NCBI GenBank assembly: GCA_015207195.1
Contig: JADEXJ010000058.1
Coordinates: 1 to 35,328 of the forward strand
Reading direction: 5' to 3'
Length of the DNA stretch: 35,328 nt
Origin: Pleurocapsales cyanobacterium LEGE 10410
GTDB lineage: Bacteria > Cyanobacteriota > Cyanobacteriia > Cyanobacteriales > Xenococcaceae
The first letter of the stretch is position 1, and every line of letters starts with the position of its first letter. Below are positions 24,209-33,601 of this stretch, piece after piece. Both the position numbers and the translations under genes were made by a program. Under the pieces are notes generated by a model. It was not told the DNA's origin, searched no databases, and worked only from the letters and a program-made list of their open reading frames with translations.

Positions 24209-25339
24209 ATGTTTGACTGTATCATCGTGGGTGCTGGTCCAGCTGGAAGCAGTGCGAGCTATCATTTGGCAAAACAAGGACATTCGGTTCTGGTATTAGA
24301 TAAAGCTACTTTTCCCCGTACCAAATCTTGTGGCGGTGGGGTGTCTCCCGCGATCGCCCAGTGGTTTGATTTTGATTTTGCTCCCGTAGTGCAGAATCAT
24401 GTTTCTCAGGTCAAATATACGTTTAAAATGAGCGACCCTGCTGAGGTGCAGTTAAAAGGCGTGACTCCGATGTGGATGGTGCAACGGGAACAGTTCGATA
24501 ATTTTCTAATCGAGCAGGCTACGGGCAAAGGGGTAGAATTTAAGAGCGGTGTTAAAGTTACAGGGGCTACTTTACAGGGCGACACTTGGCAAATTGAGAC
24601 TAGCGCGGGAACGTTTGCAGGTAAGTATTTAATTGCAGCCGATGGTGCTAACAGTACCATAGCCAAGCTATTGGGGATGGGCGATACTGCTACTGTTGCA
24701 GCAGCTAGTTTGCAAGTACCAGGAGAAGTGAGCGATCGCCGTAAGAACATGGCATTTTTTGATTTTGGTTCGTTGAAAAATGGCTTTATGTGGTGTTTTC
24801 CCAAAGCTGATGGCTATTCTTTTAGTGCTGCCTACGTGCGAAATCCCAAGGGTAAACCCGACGAACTAAAAAAACAGTTATATAAGTATGCCGAACTATT
24901 CGATCTCGACCCGAACCAGGGAGAATATCGGGAACATCCCCTAAACTTGTGGGACAAGGAGCGAGTTTTATACGGCGATCGCTTTTTGCTGGCAGGAGAA
25001 GCAGCAGGAATAGTCGATCCGCTCATCGGGGAAGGTATACGCCCCGCGATGTATACAGGAGTTAAGGCAGCAGAAATAGTTAATAGTGCGCTGGCGGGTG
25101 AGGCTAACGCTTTGGCTGGCTATACCGAAGCGATAAACCAAGAATGGGGCGATAATCTCTCTAAAGCTGACTTTTTAGCGGGACTGTTTTACAAAGCTCC
25201 TAAAATCGCCTACAAACTTGGGGTTAAACGCCCTGTTGCAGGTCAATTGATGGGTAAAATCCTCTGCGGTGAATCGAGTTATTCGCAAATCGCCGAGAAA
25301 GCAATTCAGAAGTTGAAGTTTATCCCTGGTATTGGCTAG
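24209..25339 (+). CDS. geranylgeranyl-reductase-family FAD oxidoreductase
   Basis: This 376-aa flavoprotein has the FAD dinucleotide motif IIVGAGPAGSSASYHLAKQG (5-24), the ED-like loop VLDKATFPRTKSCGGGVSP (32-50), and the second FAD motif GDRFLLAGEAAGIVDPLIGEG near 259-279. The PRTKSCGGG loop is typical of the geranylgeranyl reductase family, which saturates prenyl chains. The chlorophyll enzyme ChlP is longer and begins differently, so this is a paralogue of unknown substrate, perhaps a lipid or quinone side chain. It stands alone, with 145 bases before it and a long non-coding region after it. Confidence 0.85.
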   Translation: MFDCIIVGAGPAGSSASYHLAKQGHSVLVLDKATFPRTKSCGGGVSPAIAQWFDFDFAPVVQNHVSQVKYTFKMSDPAEVQLKGVTPMWMVQREQFDNFLIEQATGKGVEFKSGVKVTGATLQGDTWQIETSAGTFAGKYLIAADGANSTIAKLLGMGDTATVAAASLQVPGEVSDRRKNMAFFDFGSLKNGFMWCFPKADGYSFSAAYVRNPKGKPDELKKQLYKYAELFDLDPNQGEYREHPLNLWDKERVLYGDRFLLAGEAAGIVDPLIGEGIRPAMYTGVKAAEIVNSALAGEANALAGYTEAINQEWGDNLSKADFLAGLFYKAPKIAYKLGVKRPVAGQLMGKILCGESSYSQIAEKAIQKLKFIPGIG

Positions 25340-26024
25340 ATTGAAGATGCAACTCTTAATGCTCTTCCATTAATGGCAACGTAAGAGTTAATTTTAATCT
25401 TAGCAGCTAAACCTCGTCCACATTCAACACTGGAGTTTTAAACTAGGGAGTAGACAGACTCACCAAACCTTTTCCCCTAGATGCGGGGATTACCCCTTTC
25501 TCCTTTCCCCTTTTCCCTTAGCCTCAGCAAAAACCATGGTTTTCAAACTAGACGCGGTATAAGTCGGAATTAACCTCGATAACCAACTCAGGCTCAGTTT
25601 GTTCGACAATTCCTGTATTTTTAATAACTCAAATAAACATCTAAGTTTTTTTGATAACAATGATTTGAACAAAATCAAGCAGGAACAACACCTTAATTCT
25701 AAAGTCTTTGTTAGCCCGTGAATAATTGCCTGTAAAGTAAAAATCTATCCAAGGCGATCGCAATATTAGAAAAAGCCAGAGGAAAAACTATACCCGTTGT
25801 GTGTTCGGTAACTTGAGTATAGCGATCGTATAGATCGAGTAGGAAGACTAAAGTTAGAGACTATTTACATCTTTAGTAAGTGAAGAACTAAAGACGTTTT
25901 TCGGATGCTCAATTTAACTGTTTTTTTTAAAATTTAGTCATGAGTGGCAGAAGTAAGATTCAGTTAAGAGTAGTACAAGTTGAATCGGCTTACTCAACGA
26001 ATCATATTGAAAGGAGTATGAGAA
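25340..26024. other. long intergenic region without a convincing gene
   Basis: These 685 bases separate the flavoprotein from the NACHT locus. AACTCTTA at 25351-25358 pairs with TAAGAGTT at 25382-25389, forming a stem with a 23-base loop that itself contains CCATTAATGG. A pyrimidine-rich run lies near 25496-25520. Around 25755-25810 a short open frame reads AIAILEKARGKTIPVV before a stop and may be a gene relic. I see no RNA gene. The last about 100 bases should hold the promoter of the effector-NACHT pair. Confidence 0.4.
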
Positions 26025-26393
26025 ATGGAACCAATTTCTATAATTGTTGCTGCATTGGTTGCAGGAGCAGCAAAAGCTGCTAGTGAGGTGGCTCCAGATG
26101 CTTATTTAGGTTTGAAAGCCTTGATTAAGCGCAAGTTTGCTGGCAAACCTACGGCAGAAATGCTTTTGGCAGAACACGAGCAAGATCCCGAAACCTACGA
26201 AGCACCTCTTAAGAAAAAATTAGCCGAAGCTGGTGCCGACCGAGACCAAGAGATTGTCAAACAAGCTGAGAAGGTACTGGAACAAATACAGCCTCAAGCA
26301 GCAGATAGTAAATACAACATAGTGTTTCAAGGTGAAAGTAAAGGTAATGCCTTTGGCGATCGCAACAGCGTAACTAATACATTTGGCTCTTAA
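26025..26393 (+). CDS. small effector-like protein with C-terminal amyloid-type motif
   Basis: This 122-aa protein has a strong AAAGGAG site before its ATG. It begins with a hydrophobic, Ala-rich helix (MEPISIIVAALVAGAAKAA), followed by a helical domain to about residue 90 (LGLKALIKRKFAG; KQAEKVLEQIQ). The C-terminal 25 residues (97-121) start KYNIVF and contain GNAFGDRNSVTN. This tail aligns without gaps with the N-terminus of the next protein: K, Y, N, F, G, A, G, D, N, V and N are shared. A membrane-active helical domain plus an amyloid signalling tail is the architecture of bacterial NLR-partner effectors (Bell-like). Pore formation is inferred, not shown. Confidence 0.7.
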   Translation: MEPISIIVAALVAGAAKAASEVAPDAYLGLKALIKRKFAGKPTAEMLLAEHEQDPETYEAPLKKKLAEAGADRDQEIVKQAEKVLEQIQPQAADSKYNIVFQGESKGNAFGDRNSVTNTFGS

Positions 26394-26408
26394 TTATTGG
26401 AGAATCTG

Positions 26409-28610
26409 ATGGTCGAACACAGTGCTAAATACAATCAAAAGTTTGTAGCCCCAGCGTCTGGTTTCGCAGTCGGCGATGGTAACATCGTTCATAATCACAA
26501 CATTACCGTGTTAAGTCGCGAGCAATATCGCGATCGCGTCACAGATGTGGTGGAGTGGTTGGGTAAAACTCCAGTAGTGCGCCAGATTTTGACTAAACGC
26601 GAATATCAACAGCGCAAGATCTTGTTAAGCAAAGTTAGGGAATTCTGGATCGATGGTTTTCTTAATTCTTCTCTGGGTGGTAATCATGCCATTGACCTAG
26701 ACTGGAAAGCTAGTTCCGATGCCATATATTGCCCTTTTACAGATATCGAAAATGAAGCAGTATTAGATGAGTCTTTCGAGCGACTTAAAACAACCGACAT
26801 TTTAGAACGAGTCGGAGAGGGTAAAACCCTGTTAATTTTAGGAGAGCCAGGTTCGGGAAAAACTACTGCTTTACTACAGCTAGTTCAAAAGCAGCTCGCT
26901 CGAACCGAAGCAGATTTAACCATGCCGATTCCCGTGGTGCTTAATTTAGCTTCTTGGGGATACAAGCAGCAGCCAATAGAACAATGGTTAGTTGAAGAAT
27001 TAAAAAATAAATATCAGGTTCCCAAGTCCTTAAGTAAGCCTTGGATCGAGAACGAACAATTAATCTTATTCCTCGATGGATTAGATGAGGTACAGACGGG
27101 AAAGCGCGATCGTTGCGTTGAAGCTCTAAATCAATTTGTTGGGGTTCATAGTGTTACCGAAATGGTAGTTTGTAGCCGAGTTGAAGATTATGAGGCACTT
27201 ACAGTCCATTTGCAGCTTAGTAGTGCGATTTGTATCAAACCTCTCACGTCAGAACAAGTTTTAGAGTTCTTATCTCTGGCGGGTGACCCTCTTACGGGCT
27301 TGAAAACACTGTTGCAGCAAGATAGCGAATTAAGACATTTTGCCCAAACCCCTTTGATTCTTAAGATCATGAGTACTGTCTATCGCGATCGCTCCGCAGT
27401 AGATTTGTGGCAACAGTTTCCCTCTGGTAAAGAACGCCGTCATCATCTATTTAATGCCTATGTCGAACGAATGTTGAAGTATAAGGGAGTTCGGCAATAT
27501 CCCCAAGATCGAGCAAGGCACTGGTTAACTTGGCTGGCGCGACGAATATCTCAAGAATCTCAGTCTGTCTTTCTAATCGAGCAGATGCAGCCACATTGGT
27601 TACAGACTAATCTTCAAAAAAGGCTCTATCAGTTTGGTACTATCTCTCTTGGTATTCTGGCTATCCTATCGATTTTATTACTAGGACGTACCTTTGACTT
27701 TGATAACGACAAAATCAATTTATCCAAAGTACTAATTGTTAATGCTGTAATGTGGGGGCTGGTTTTATTGTGGAATTTCGGCGATGGAACAGAAATCACA
27801 ACCTTTGAGACGCTTACGTTTCCCTGGAAAAAAACCCGTCCAGAGCTGCTTGAAGGCTTGAAATATGGATGGAGGTGGAGTCAAATTTTGTCTCCCATCG
27901 GTGTGGTGTGGTGTTTTCTAACCTGGAAAGAACCGAGCGATTACTTCCAGGTAATCGTATTTGGGGTAATTATTGGCTGGATTATTGGGCTGATCATCGG
28001 CTTGATTCGAGGGTTGAGAGGCTCGGAAATACCGACCAAAACTGTTCCCAATCAAGGTATCTGGAGATCGGCTATTAATTCGGCGATTGTCGTTTTAATG
28101 AGCTGGCTGATTTTGATTCCGATTGTTTTGCTTCCCGCACCAATTGGTTTATTTCCCCAAGGTTTAAAATCGACAACTAGTGTTATCAGTTGGGGACTAG
28201 TTCTCGGACTGCTTTTTGGCGGGGGAATAGCCTGCATTCAACACGCTAGCTTGCGACTTAACCTCTGGATTGAAGGTTTAATTCCGAGAAACTTAGCCTA
28301 CTTTCTCGATTTTGCTTCAAAACACCTGTTAATGAAGAAAGTAGGTGGGGGTTATGTCTTTTATCACCGTATGTTGCAAGAATACTTTATCGCCGAACAT
28401 CAAGTATCAACTAGATCCGTCCCCCCAAATCTCAGATCGAGTCCCGTTAGACCTCATCAAAGAGATAGAAATCATGCGGTAAAGACCGCCCAGACTCCAC
28501 CTCAAACCCATCAGCCAATTGCCGATCGCCTGCTATGTCCTAACTGCACTCATCATAATCTTGCTCATTATAGATTTTGTACTAAGTGTGGCAGGCAAAT
28601 CTCACTTTGA
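26409..28610 (+). CDS. NACHT-type STAND NTPase with membrane helices and zinc ribbon
   Basis: The protein is 733 aa from the ATG at 26409, which has GGAG seven bases upstream; a TTG at 26397 would add four residues. The N-terminal motif (7-31) beginning KYNQKF and holding GFAVGDGNIVHNHN mirrors the tail of the upstream protein. Walker A LGEPGSGKTT lies at 144-153 and Walker B LILFLDGLDEV at 218-228, followed by a NACHT-type helical region (VVCSRVEDY; PLILKIMSTVYRD). About six hydrophobic helices fill residues 400-620. The extreme C-terminus has a zinc ribbon, CPNC and CTKC. No TPR, WD or LRR sensor repeats are seen. It is likely an NLR-like sensor that oligomerises and seeds the upstream effector. 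The gap between the two genes is 15 bases, so they form one operon. Confidence 0.85.
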   Translation: MVEHSAKYNQKFVAPASGFAVGDGNIVHNHNITVLSREQYRDRVTDVVEWLGKTPVVRQILTKREYQQRKILLSKVREFWIDGFLNSSLGGNHAIDLDWKASSDAIYCPFTDIENEAVLDESFERLKTTDILERVGEGKTLLILGEPGSGKTTALLQLVQKQLARTEADLTMPIPVVLNLASWGYKQQPIEQWLVEELKNKYQVPKSLSKPWIENEQLILFLDGLDEVQTGKRDRCVEALNQFVGVHSVTEMVVCSRVEDYEALTVHLQLSSAICIKPLTSEQVLEFLSLAGDPLTGLKTLLQQDSELRHFAQTPLILKIMSTVYRDRSAVDLWQQFPSGKERRHHLFNAYVERMLKYKGVRQYPQDRARHWLTWLARRISQESQSVFLIEQMQPHWLQTNLQKRLYQFGTISLGILAILSILLLGRTFDFDNDKINLSKVLIVNAVMWGLVLLWNFGDGTEITTFETLTFPWKKTRPELLEGLKYGWRWSQILSPIGVVWCFLTWKEPSDYFQVIVFGVIIGWIIGLIIGLIRGLRGSEIPTKTVPNQGIWRSAINSAIVVLMSWLILIPIVLLPAPIGLFPQGLKSTTSVISWGLVLGLLFGGGIACIQHASLRLNLWIEGLIPRNLAYFLDFASKHLLMKKVGGGYVFYHRMLQEYFIAEHQVSTRSVPPNLRSSPVRPHQRDRNHAVKTAQTPPQTHQPIADRLLCPNCTHHNLAHYRFCTKCGRQISL

Positions 28611-28633
28611 AGCAGATATTCGATTTATAGTAA

Positions 28634-28658
28634 TTACAATTGCGATCGCGAATTGTAA
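28634..28658. repeat. near-perfect palindrome around a HIP1 site
   Basis: TTACAATT, GCGATCGC, one extra G and AATTGTAA form a 24-base palindrome interrupted by a single base. It lies just after the NACHT gene and before the terminator, and may be part of the transcript's 3' structure. Confidence 0.5.
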
Positions 28659-28681
28659 ATAGCCTGTCTCTTAGCTACTGA

Positions 28682-28703
28682 CGGGTGAAGACACCCGATT
28701 TTT
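28682..28703 (+). terminator. Rho-independent terminator of the NACHT operon
   Basis: CGGGTG at 28682-28687, loop AAGA and CACCCG at 28692-28697 form a perfect 6-bp GC-rich stem, followed by ATTTTTT. It lies 71 bases after the NACHT stop. It also shows that the GTG inside the hairpin at 28685 is not the start of the next gene. Confidence 0.8.
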
Positions 28704-28762
28704 TCCCTGTTTCTAGCCGAAAAATTAGCAGCATAATACTAAAGTTAGAGGGTTTTAAGCAA

Positions 28763-29878
28763 ATGAAACGTTTAATAGTTTGTTGTGATGGAACTTGGCA
28801 AAGCCAAAATAATAAAGTCCCCACCAATGCCTTCAAAATTGCTCAAGCCGTCAAACCGAAGGCTCAAGAAGAGCAAGGAGAAATTCCTCAAGTCCTGTAT
28901 TACGACCCAGGAATTGGTGCAGTTCCCAGTAAGGGTGGAACCGAGTCACTGTTGAAAAATATTGGAGATGCTATTGAAAAATTAGGTGGAGGTGCTTTTG
29001 GCTGGTGGATTGACGAGAAAATCGAATCAGCCTATATCTTTCTTTGTCTAAATTATGAGCCTGGGGATGAAATATTTTTGTTCGGCTTTAGTAGGGGTGC
29101 TTATACAGTCAGAAGTTTGGCTGGTTTGATTAGTTGCTCTGGACTGCTCAAACGTCCCGATATTAACCAAGCAAGTGAGGCTTACAGAATTTATCGTATT
29201 GGCGATCGCGATCGCCGTAGAAACGAAGCGAGAGAGTTTCGTCAAATTAATGATGTTTGTAGATCGGTCAAGATTAAATTGCTAGGCTGCTGGGACACGG
29301 TTGGGTCTTTAGGTATTCCCAATTTTACCCCCCTGCTTTTGGTGGACGAACTTTTTAATGTCAAATATCAGTTTCACGACAACGCACTAAGTTCGATGAT
29401 TGAGAATGCCCGACACGCAATCGCCATAGATGAAAAAACACCAGGCTTTGACGTGACAATCATGCAACCAGGTGAATATTTTGAAGGAACGATCGTACAA
29501 ATGTGGTTTCCAGGAACTCATGGCTGCGTTGGCGGTGGCACAGCCGAAACTTTGGGTTTGTCGAATGCTGCCCTAAAATGGATGAGTGATGAAGCCAGTC
29601 AACTAGGTTTAAATTTGGATTTAACCTTAGCTGAAGATACTGAGAAGATTGACTTTAGAACTTCTTTTAAAAACGACTTTGTTTTAGACCCCCTGGGCAT
29701 CAGAGACCGAGATATTGTTAAGCTAAACGCTGAATTGCCAGATGAATTTAAATTCGACTTAGACAACAACTTTCATCACAGTGTCAAACAGCGTTGGTGC
29801 GCTCCAAATATAAATTATAGTCCTAAAAAACTCAAAGAATTTGTGGAAAATAAGCCACACAATTGGTGTTCAAAATAA
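28763..29878 (+). CDS. DUF2235 alpha/beta hydrolase (Tle1-like phospholipase fold)
   Basis: This 371-aa protein begins MKRLIVCCDGTWQ, the standard DUF2235 N-terminus, at the ATG at 28763. An upstream in-frame GTG lies inside a terminator hairpin and is rejected. The nucleophile elbow FGFSRGAYTVR carries Ser110, and the catalytic Asp is plausibly in LGCWDTVGSLGIP. The histidine may be in WFPGTHGCVGGG. DUF2235 includes the catalytic domain of the type VI secretion phospholipase Tle1, but no secretion genes are here. It is separated from the NACHT gene by a terminator, so any link to that system is only positional. The substrate is probably a lipid ester. Confidence 0.85.
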   Translation: MKRLIVCCDGTWQSQNNKVPTNAFKIAQAVKPKAQEEQGEIPQVLYYDPGIGAVPSKGGTESLLKNIGDAIEKLGGGAFGWWIDEKIESAYIFLCLNYEPGDEIFLFGFSRGAYTVRSLAGLISCSGLLKRPDINQASEAYRIYRIGDRDRRRNEAREFRQINDVCRSVKIKLLGCWDTVGSLGIPNFTPLLLVDELFNVKYQFHDNALSSMIENARHAIAIDEKTPGFDVTIMQPGEYFEGTIVQMWFPGTHGCVGGGTAETLGLSNAALKWMSDEASQLGLNLDLTLAEDTEKIDFRTSFKNDFVLDPLGIRDRDIVKLNAELPDEFKFDLDNNFHHSVKQRWCAPNINYSPKKLKEFVENKPHNWCSK

Positions 29879-29951
29879 CCAAAATAGCTAAGTCGCCCTC
29901 GATTTCCATTACGGGTTAGAGGTGGTTGAGTGAGATGATAATTTAATCCTC

Positions 29952-30256
29952 TTAGAAGATGTTATTAATCCCAGACAGACATACGCGGCGGTTGGGTGAC
30001 AGATATGGCATCTATTCTCAAAGAGGAAACTGAAAGTCATTTGAATAAAACAATTAGTCGATTAGAGTCGAAAAATGGCGTAGAGATAGCTGTTGTTACC
30101 GTTCCCGAAACCTCTCCCGAACCTTCTCCTAAAGCGTTTGCTACTAAGTTATTTAACTATTGGGGTATTGGCAAAGCAGAGGAAAACAACGGGATTTTGA
30201 TGCCCACCGTCTCAAAAAATTTAGATATGGAAGGCAAAAAAAAGGTAGAGATGTAA
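29952..30256 (+). pseudogene. TPM-domain (Psb32/YgcG-like) protein remnant
   Basis: EDVINPRQTY (from about 29955) is read in one frame, and GGWVTDMASILKEETE continues after a shift of two bases near 29985. The core HLNKTISRLESKNGVEIAVVTVP and LFNYWGIGKAEENNGIL is typical of TPM-phosphatase-fold proteins such as Psb32, involved in photosystem II repair. The frame ends soon after GIL in unrelated sequence that is the clpC terminator. The 5' signal peptide, the rest of the domain and the membrane helix are missing. The GTG at 29996 is not a real start. It is a dead fragment. Confidence 0.7.
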
Positions 30257-30267
30257 AAGTCTCTACC
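30236..30267 (-). terminator. Rho-independent terminator of clpC
   Basis: Reading leftward, GGTAGAGA, an 8-base loop and TCTCTACC form a perfect 8-bp stem, followed by eight T residues. It begins 32 bases after the clpC stop codon. Confidence 0.9.
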
Positions 30268-30298
30268 CAAACTAATTTATTTAATTGTTATTGTTCGC

Positions 30299-32770
30299 TT
30301 ACGAAGAAGGAAGTAGTTCTACTTTCTCTTTTTGAGGAATAATTGCTACTTTGTTTTCTTCGTCGATATCTACTACTGCGGTATCACCTTCGCCAAGACG
30401 ACCAGAAAGTATTTCTTCAGCCAAGACATCTTCCAAGAGGCGCATAATTGCTCGACGTAAAGGACGCGCACCGTAAGCGGGGTTGTATCCTTCGTCTACC
30501 AAACGCTCTTTGAATTTCTCGGTAACTTCTAAAGTAATATCTTTCTCAATTAGGCGTTGGAATACCTCTTTGAGTAGGATTTCGCTGATTTCTTTTACTT
30601 CGTCTTTGTTTAGCTGACGGAAGACAATAATTTCATCGAGACGGTTGAGGAACTCTGGACGGAAGTAGCTTTTTAGCTCTTCATTCACCAAAGAACGGAT
30701 ACGGTTGTATTTGGCTTCTGCTTGGTCATCAGCAAACTCGAAACCAAGTCCACCACCACCTTTTTCGATTACCTTTGAACCAATGTTGGAAGTCAGGATC
30801 AGTAGGGTATTTTTAAAGTCTACAGTTCTGCCTTTAGCATCGGTTAAACGACCATCTTCCAGAATCTGCAACAGCATGTTGAAGATATCAGGGTGGGCTT
30901 TTTCAATCTCATCAAATAGCACTACAGTATAAGGACGACGACGAACTGCTTCGGTTAACTGTCCGCCTTCGTTGTAGCCGACATATCCTGGAGGAGAACC
31001 AATCAGTTTGGAAACCGTATGGCGTTCCATATATTCGGACATATCAAGGCGAATCATCGCGTCTTCTGAACCAAAGAAGTAGGTTGCTAAAGCTTTGGTA
31101 AGTTCGGTTTTACCTACCCCAGTAGGTCCAGAGAAGATAAAGCTGGCGATAGGACGGTTGGGGTTCTTCAGACCGACTCTAGCTCTTCTGATAGCGCGAG
31201 AGGTGGCTTTAACCGCGTCTTCCTGTCCGATAATGCGCTGATGCAGGGTATCCTCCATGTGCATCAGTTTTTCGGATTCAGATTCGGTAATCTTGTTAAC
31301 TGGTACGCCAGTCCAAGAAGCAACAATGTGTGCGATTTCCTCTTCATCTACGAAAGGAGAGTCTTCTCCGCCGTCTGCTTCGTTTTTCTTGTTAGAAGCA
31401 ATAGTGCGAATTTGCTCTTTAATTTCCATTTCGCGATCGCGCAGTTCTCCCGCCTGGTCGAAGTCTTGGGATCTGACCGCATCGTCTTTTTGCTTGAGAA
31501 TTTCCCGCAGTTCCTTGTCTAGCTCTTTCGCTGCTGGAGGAAGCTGAGAATTGATCAAGCGGACGCGAGAACCAGCTTCATCAATTAAGTCGATCGCCTT
31601 ATCGGGAAGATAGCGATCGCTAATATAACGATCTGACAGCTTGGCTGCTGCTTCTAAAGCTTCGTCTAAGATTTTTAATTTGTGGTGTTGTTCGTAACGT
31701 TCGCGCAAACCATAGAGAATTTCAATAGTTTCGTCCACCGTTGGTTCGCCTACCTGTACGGGTTGGAAACGGCGTTCTAAGGCTGCATCCCGTTCGATGT
31801 GCTTGCGATATTCATCCAGAGTAGTTGCACCAATACACTGTAATTCTCCCCTTGCCAAAGCTGGTTTAAGGATATTAGCAGCATCGATCGCGCCTTCGGC
31901 TGCACCAGCACCAATTAGAGTATGTACCTCGTCAATCACGAGAATTACGTTTCCCGCCTGACGAATTTCATCCATGATTTTTTTGAGGCGTTCCTCAAAT
32001 TCACCACGGTATTTAGTACCTGCTACTAATAAACCAATGTCTAGAGTAACAACCCGTTTTTCTTCGAGAATATCGGGAATATCTTTATTAGCAATGCGTT
32101 GAGCCAAACCTTCGGCGATCGCTGTTTTACCTACCCCAGGTTCACCAATGAGAACGGGGTTATTTTTGGTACGTCTACCGAGAATTTGAATTACACGCTC
32201 AATTTCTTTTTGTCTACCGACTACAGGGTCAAGTTTTCCTTCCCCTGCCATCTGAGTCAAATTAGAGCCAAACTCATCGAGAGTAGGAGTTTTGTTTCTG
32301 CCTTGAGTACCGCCAGAACCAGCAGCTACTTCGGCAGTTTCTCCTAGCATTCTAATTACTTGAGTGCGGACTTTCGACAAGTCTACGCCCAGGTTTTCTA
32401 GGACTCTTGCAGCAACTCCCTCCCCTTCTCTAATTAACCCTAGAAGTAAGTGTTCGGTACCAATATAGTTATGACCTAACTGGCGTGCTTCTTCTAAAGA
32501 TAATTCCAGAACTCTTTTGGCTCTGGGGGTAAAAGGAATTTCTACTGCCACAAAACCAGAACCGCGCCCGATGATTTTCTCGACTTCGATGCGAGCATCT
32601 TTAAGATTTACTCCCATAGATTTGAGAACCTTGGCTGCGACTCCAGTACCCTCTCCGATTAGACCCAAGAGAATTTGCTCAGTTCCTACGAAGTTATGAC
32701 CCAGGCGGCGTGCTTCCTCCTGGGCTAACATAATCACTTTTATTGCCTTTTCTGTGAAGCGTTCAAACAT
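30299..32770 (-). CDS. clpC: ATP-dependent Clp protease ATP-binding subunit ClpC
   Basis: This 823-aa Hsp100 unfoldase feeds substrates to ClpP and is essential in cyanobacteria. Two Clp-N repeats open the protein ([39 protein letters not shown] and a second copy with [15 protein letters not shown]). The first AAA+ module has [21 protein letters not shown]-type middle domain follows ([17 protein letters not shown]). The second AAA+ module has [15 protein letters not shown] and [16 protein letters not shown]. The C-terminal domain contains [10 protein letters not shown]. The length is usual. It is monocistronic, with its own terminator. Confidence 0.97.
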   Translation of the reverse strand: MFERFTEKAIKVIMLAQEEARRLGHNFVGTEQILLGLIGEGTGVAAKVLKSMGVNLKDARIEVEKIIGRGSGFVAVEIPFTPRAKRVLELSLEEARQLGHNYIGTEHLLLGLIREGEGVAARVLENLGVDLSKVRTQVIRMLGETAEVAAGSGGTQGRNKTPTLDEFGSNLTQMAGEGKLDPVVGRQKEIERVIQILGRRTKNNPVLIGEPGVGKTAIAEGLAQRIANKDIPDILEEKRVVTLDIGLLVAGTKYRGEFEERLKKIMDEIRQAGNVILVIDEVHTLIGAGAAEGAIDAANILKPALARGELQCIGATTLDEYRKHIERDAALERRFQPVQVGEPTVDETIEILYGLRERYEQHHKLKILDEALEAAAKLSDRYISDRYLPDKAIDLIDEAGSRVRLINSQLPPAAKELDKELREILKQKDDAVRSQDFDQAGELRDREMEIKEQIRTIASNKKNEADGGEDSPFVDEEEIAHIVASWTGVPVNKITESESEKLMHMEDTLHQRIIGQEDAVKATSRAIRRARVGLKNPNRPIASFIFSGPTGVGKTELTKALATYFFGSEDAMIRLDMSEYMERHTVSKLIGSPPGYVGYNEGGQLTEAVRRRPYTVVLFDEIEKAHPDIFNMLLQILEDGRLTDAKGRTVDFKNTLLILTSNIGSKVIEKGGGGLGFEFADDQAEAKYNRIRSLVNEELKSYFRPEFLNRLDEIIVFRQLNKDEVKEISEILLKEVFQRLIEKDITLEVTEKFKERLVDEGYNPAYGARPLRRAIMRLLEDVLAEEILSGRLGEGDTAVVDIDEENKVAIIPQKEKVELLPSS

Positions 32771-32904
32771 GTCTTTCCATCCACCTGCTGCTTGCCCTTA
32801 CCTTATTATGGTGATTTTAGCACAGCCTTTTAGTTTACTGACTCTGCTCATAGGGGAGGGAAATACGGTATTCAAATTTACAGTTTGCTATTTAGTTCAA
32901 ATAT

Positions 32905-33456
32905 TTAGTTCAAATGATAGTGATTTTGACTTAGGCGATCGCTGATATTTTTTTGCCATTGAGATAAATTTAATTTAAACTGGGGTTGCTGTATGCCCTT
33001 TAGCCACAAGACCAAAGCATCATCCCCTGCTGGTTGATAGTATCCTTTTCTAGTTCCTACAACCTGGAAGCCAAATTTTTGGTATAGCTCAATCGCTCGA
33101 GAATTTTTGACATTTACTTCCAGGGTTGCCCATTCTAGCTGTCGGGCGATCGCATTTTCTAACAAAGTCAATAATAATAGCTGTCCTAAACCCCGTCCCC
33201 GATAGTCTGGATGAACTCCTAGCAGAGTAATGTGAGCCTCTTCCATAATTGCCCACAAGCAAGCCATGCCAATTATTTTACGATTGATTTGAGACTGGTC
33301 ATCATCGAGATATAAAGCCAATAAACTGCTTCTGGGACTATCAATTTCTCTCAAATATGCCTCTGCCGTCCACAAGCCTCCAATGCAAATTTCATCCAAG
33401 GCTACTATTTCTGGCACTCGCAGCGCAGTTAAAGGTTGAATCTCTAAAGTTTTCAC
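32905..33456 (-). CDS. rimI: ribosomal-protein-alanine N-acetyltransferase
   Basis: This 183-aa GNAT protein has the acetyl-CoA-binding segment VHPDYRGRGLGQLLL (81-95, with RGRGLG at 86-91) and NSRAIELYQKFGFQVVGTRKGYY later. Both are characteristic of RimI, which acetylates the N-terminus of a ribosomal protein. It has an N-terminal extension of about 20 residues compared with short RimI proteins, normal for cyanobacteria. Substrate specificity is inferred from the family. The gene lies 134 bases upstream of clpC on the same strand and is divergent from lysA. Confidence 0.85.
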   Translation of the reverse strand: MKTLEIQPLTALRVPEIVALDEICIGGLWTAEAYLREIDSPRSSLLALYLDDDQSQINRKIIGMACLWAIMEEAHITLLGVHPDYRGRGLGQLLLLTLLENAIARQLEWATLEVNVKNSRAIELYQKFGFQVVGTRKGYYQPAGDDALVLWLKGIQQPQFKLNLSQWQKNISDRLSQNHYHLN

Positions 33457-33529
33457 TCTGACAAAAACTATGTATGCCGATAGATTAATCGGATTAAAGT
33501 TTGAAAATGAACGTAATTTATCTATGTTT

Positions 33530-33535
33530 TTGACA
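33530..33535 (+). promoter_or_regulatory. candidate -35 of lysA
   Basis: A consensus TTGACA lies 66 bases before the lysA ATG. The sequence 16-17 bases downstream (TAGAAG) is a poor -10, so the promoter assignment is weak. Confidence 0.25.
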
Positions 33536-33601
33536 TTGCCTGACTGTAGACTAGAAGATAACTAATTATCAGATTTTATTCGCCAACATAAAGATAAAGC
33601 T

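Noticed and set aside
25755-25810. Short open stretch reading AIAILEKARGKTIPVV
   Set aside because: It may be a gene relic, but it is too short and lacks a start and flanking homology. It is mentioned only in the intergenic entry.
28685-28762. GTG at 28685 as start of the DUF2235 gene
   Set aside because: The codon is inside a terminator hairpin, and the 26 extra residues are not part of the family N-terminus, which begins at the ATG at 28763.
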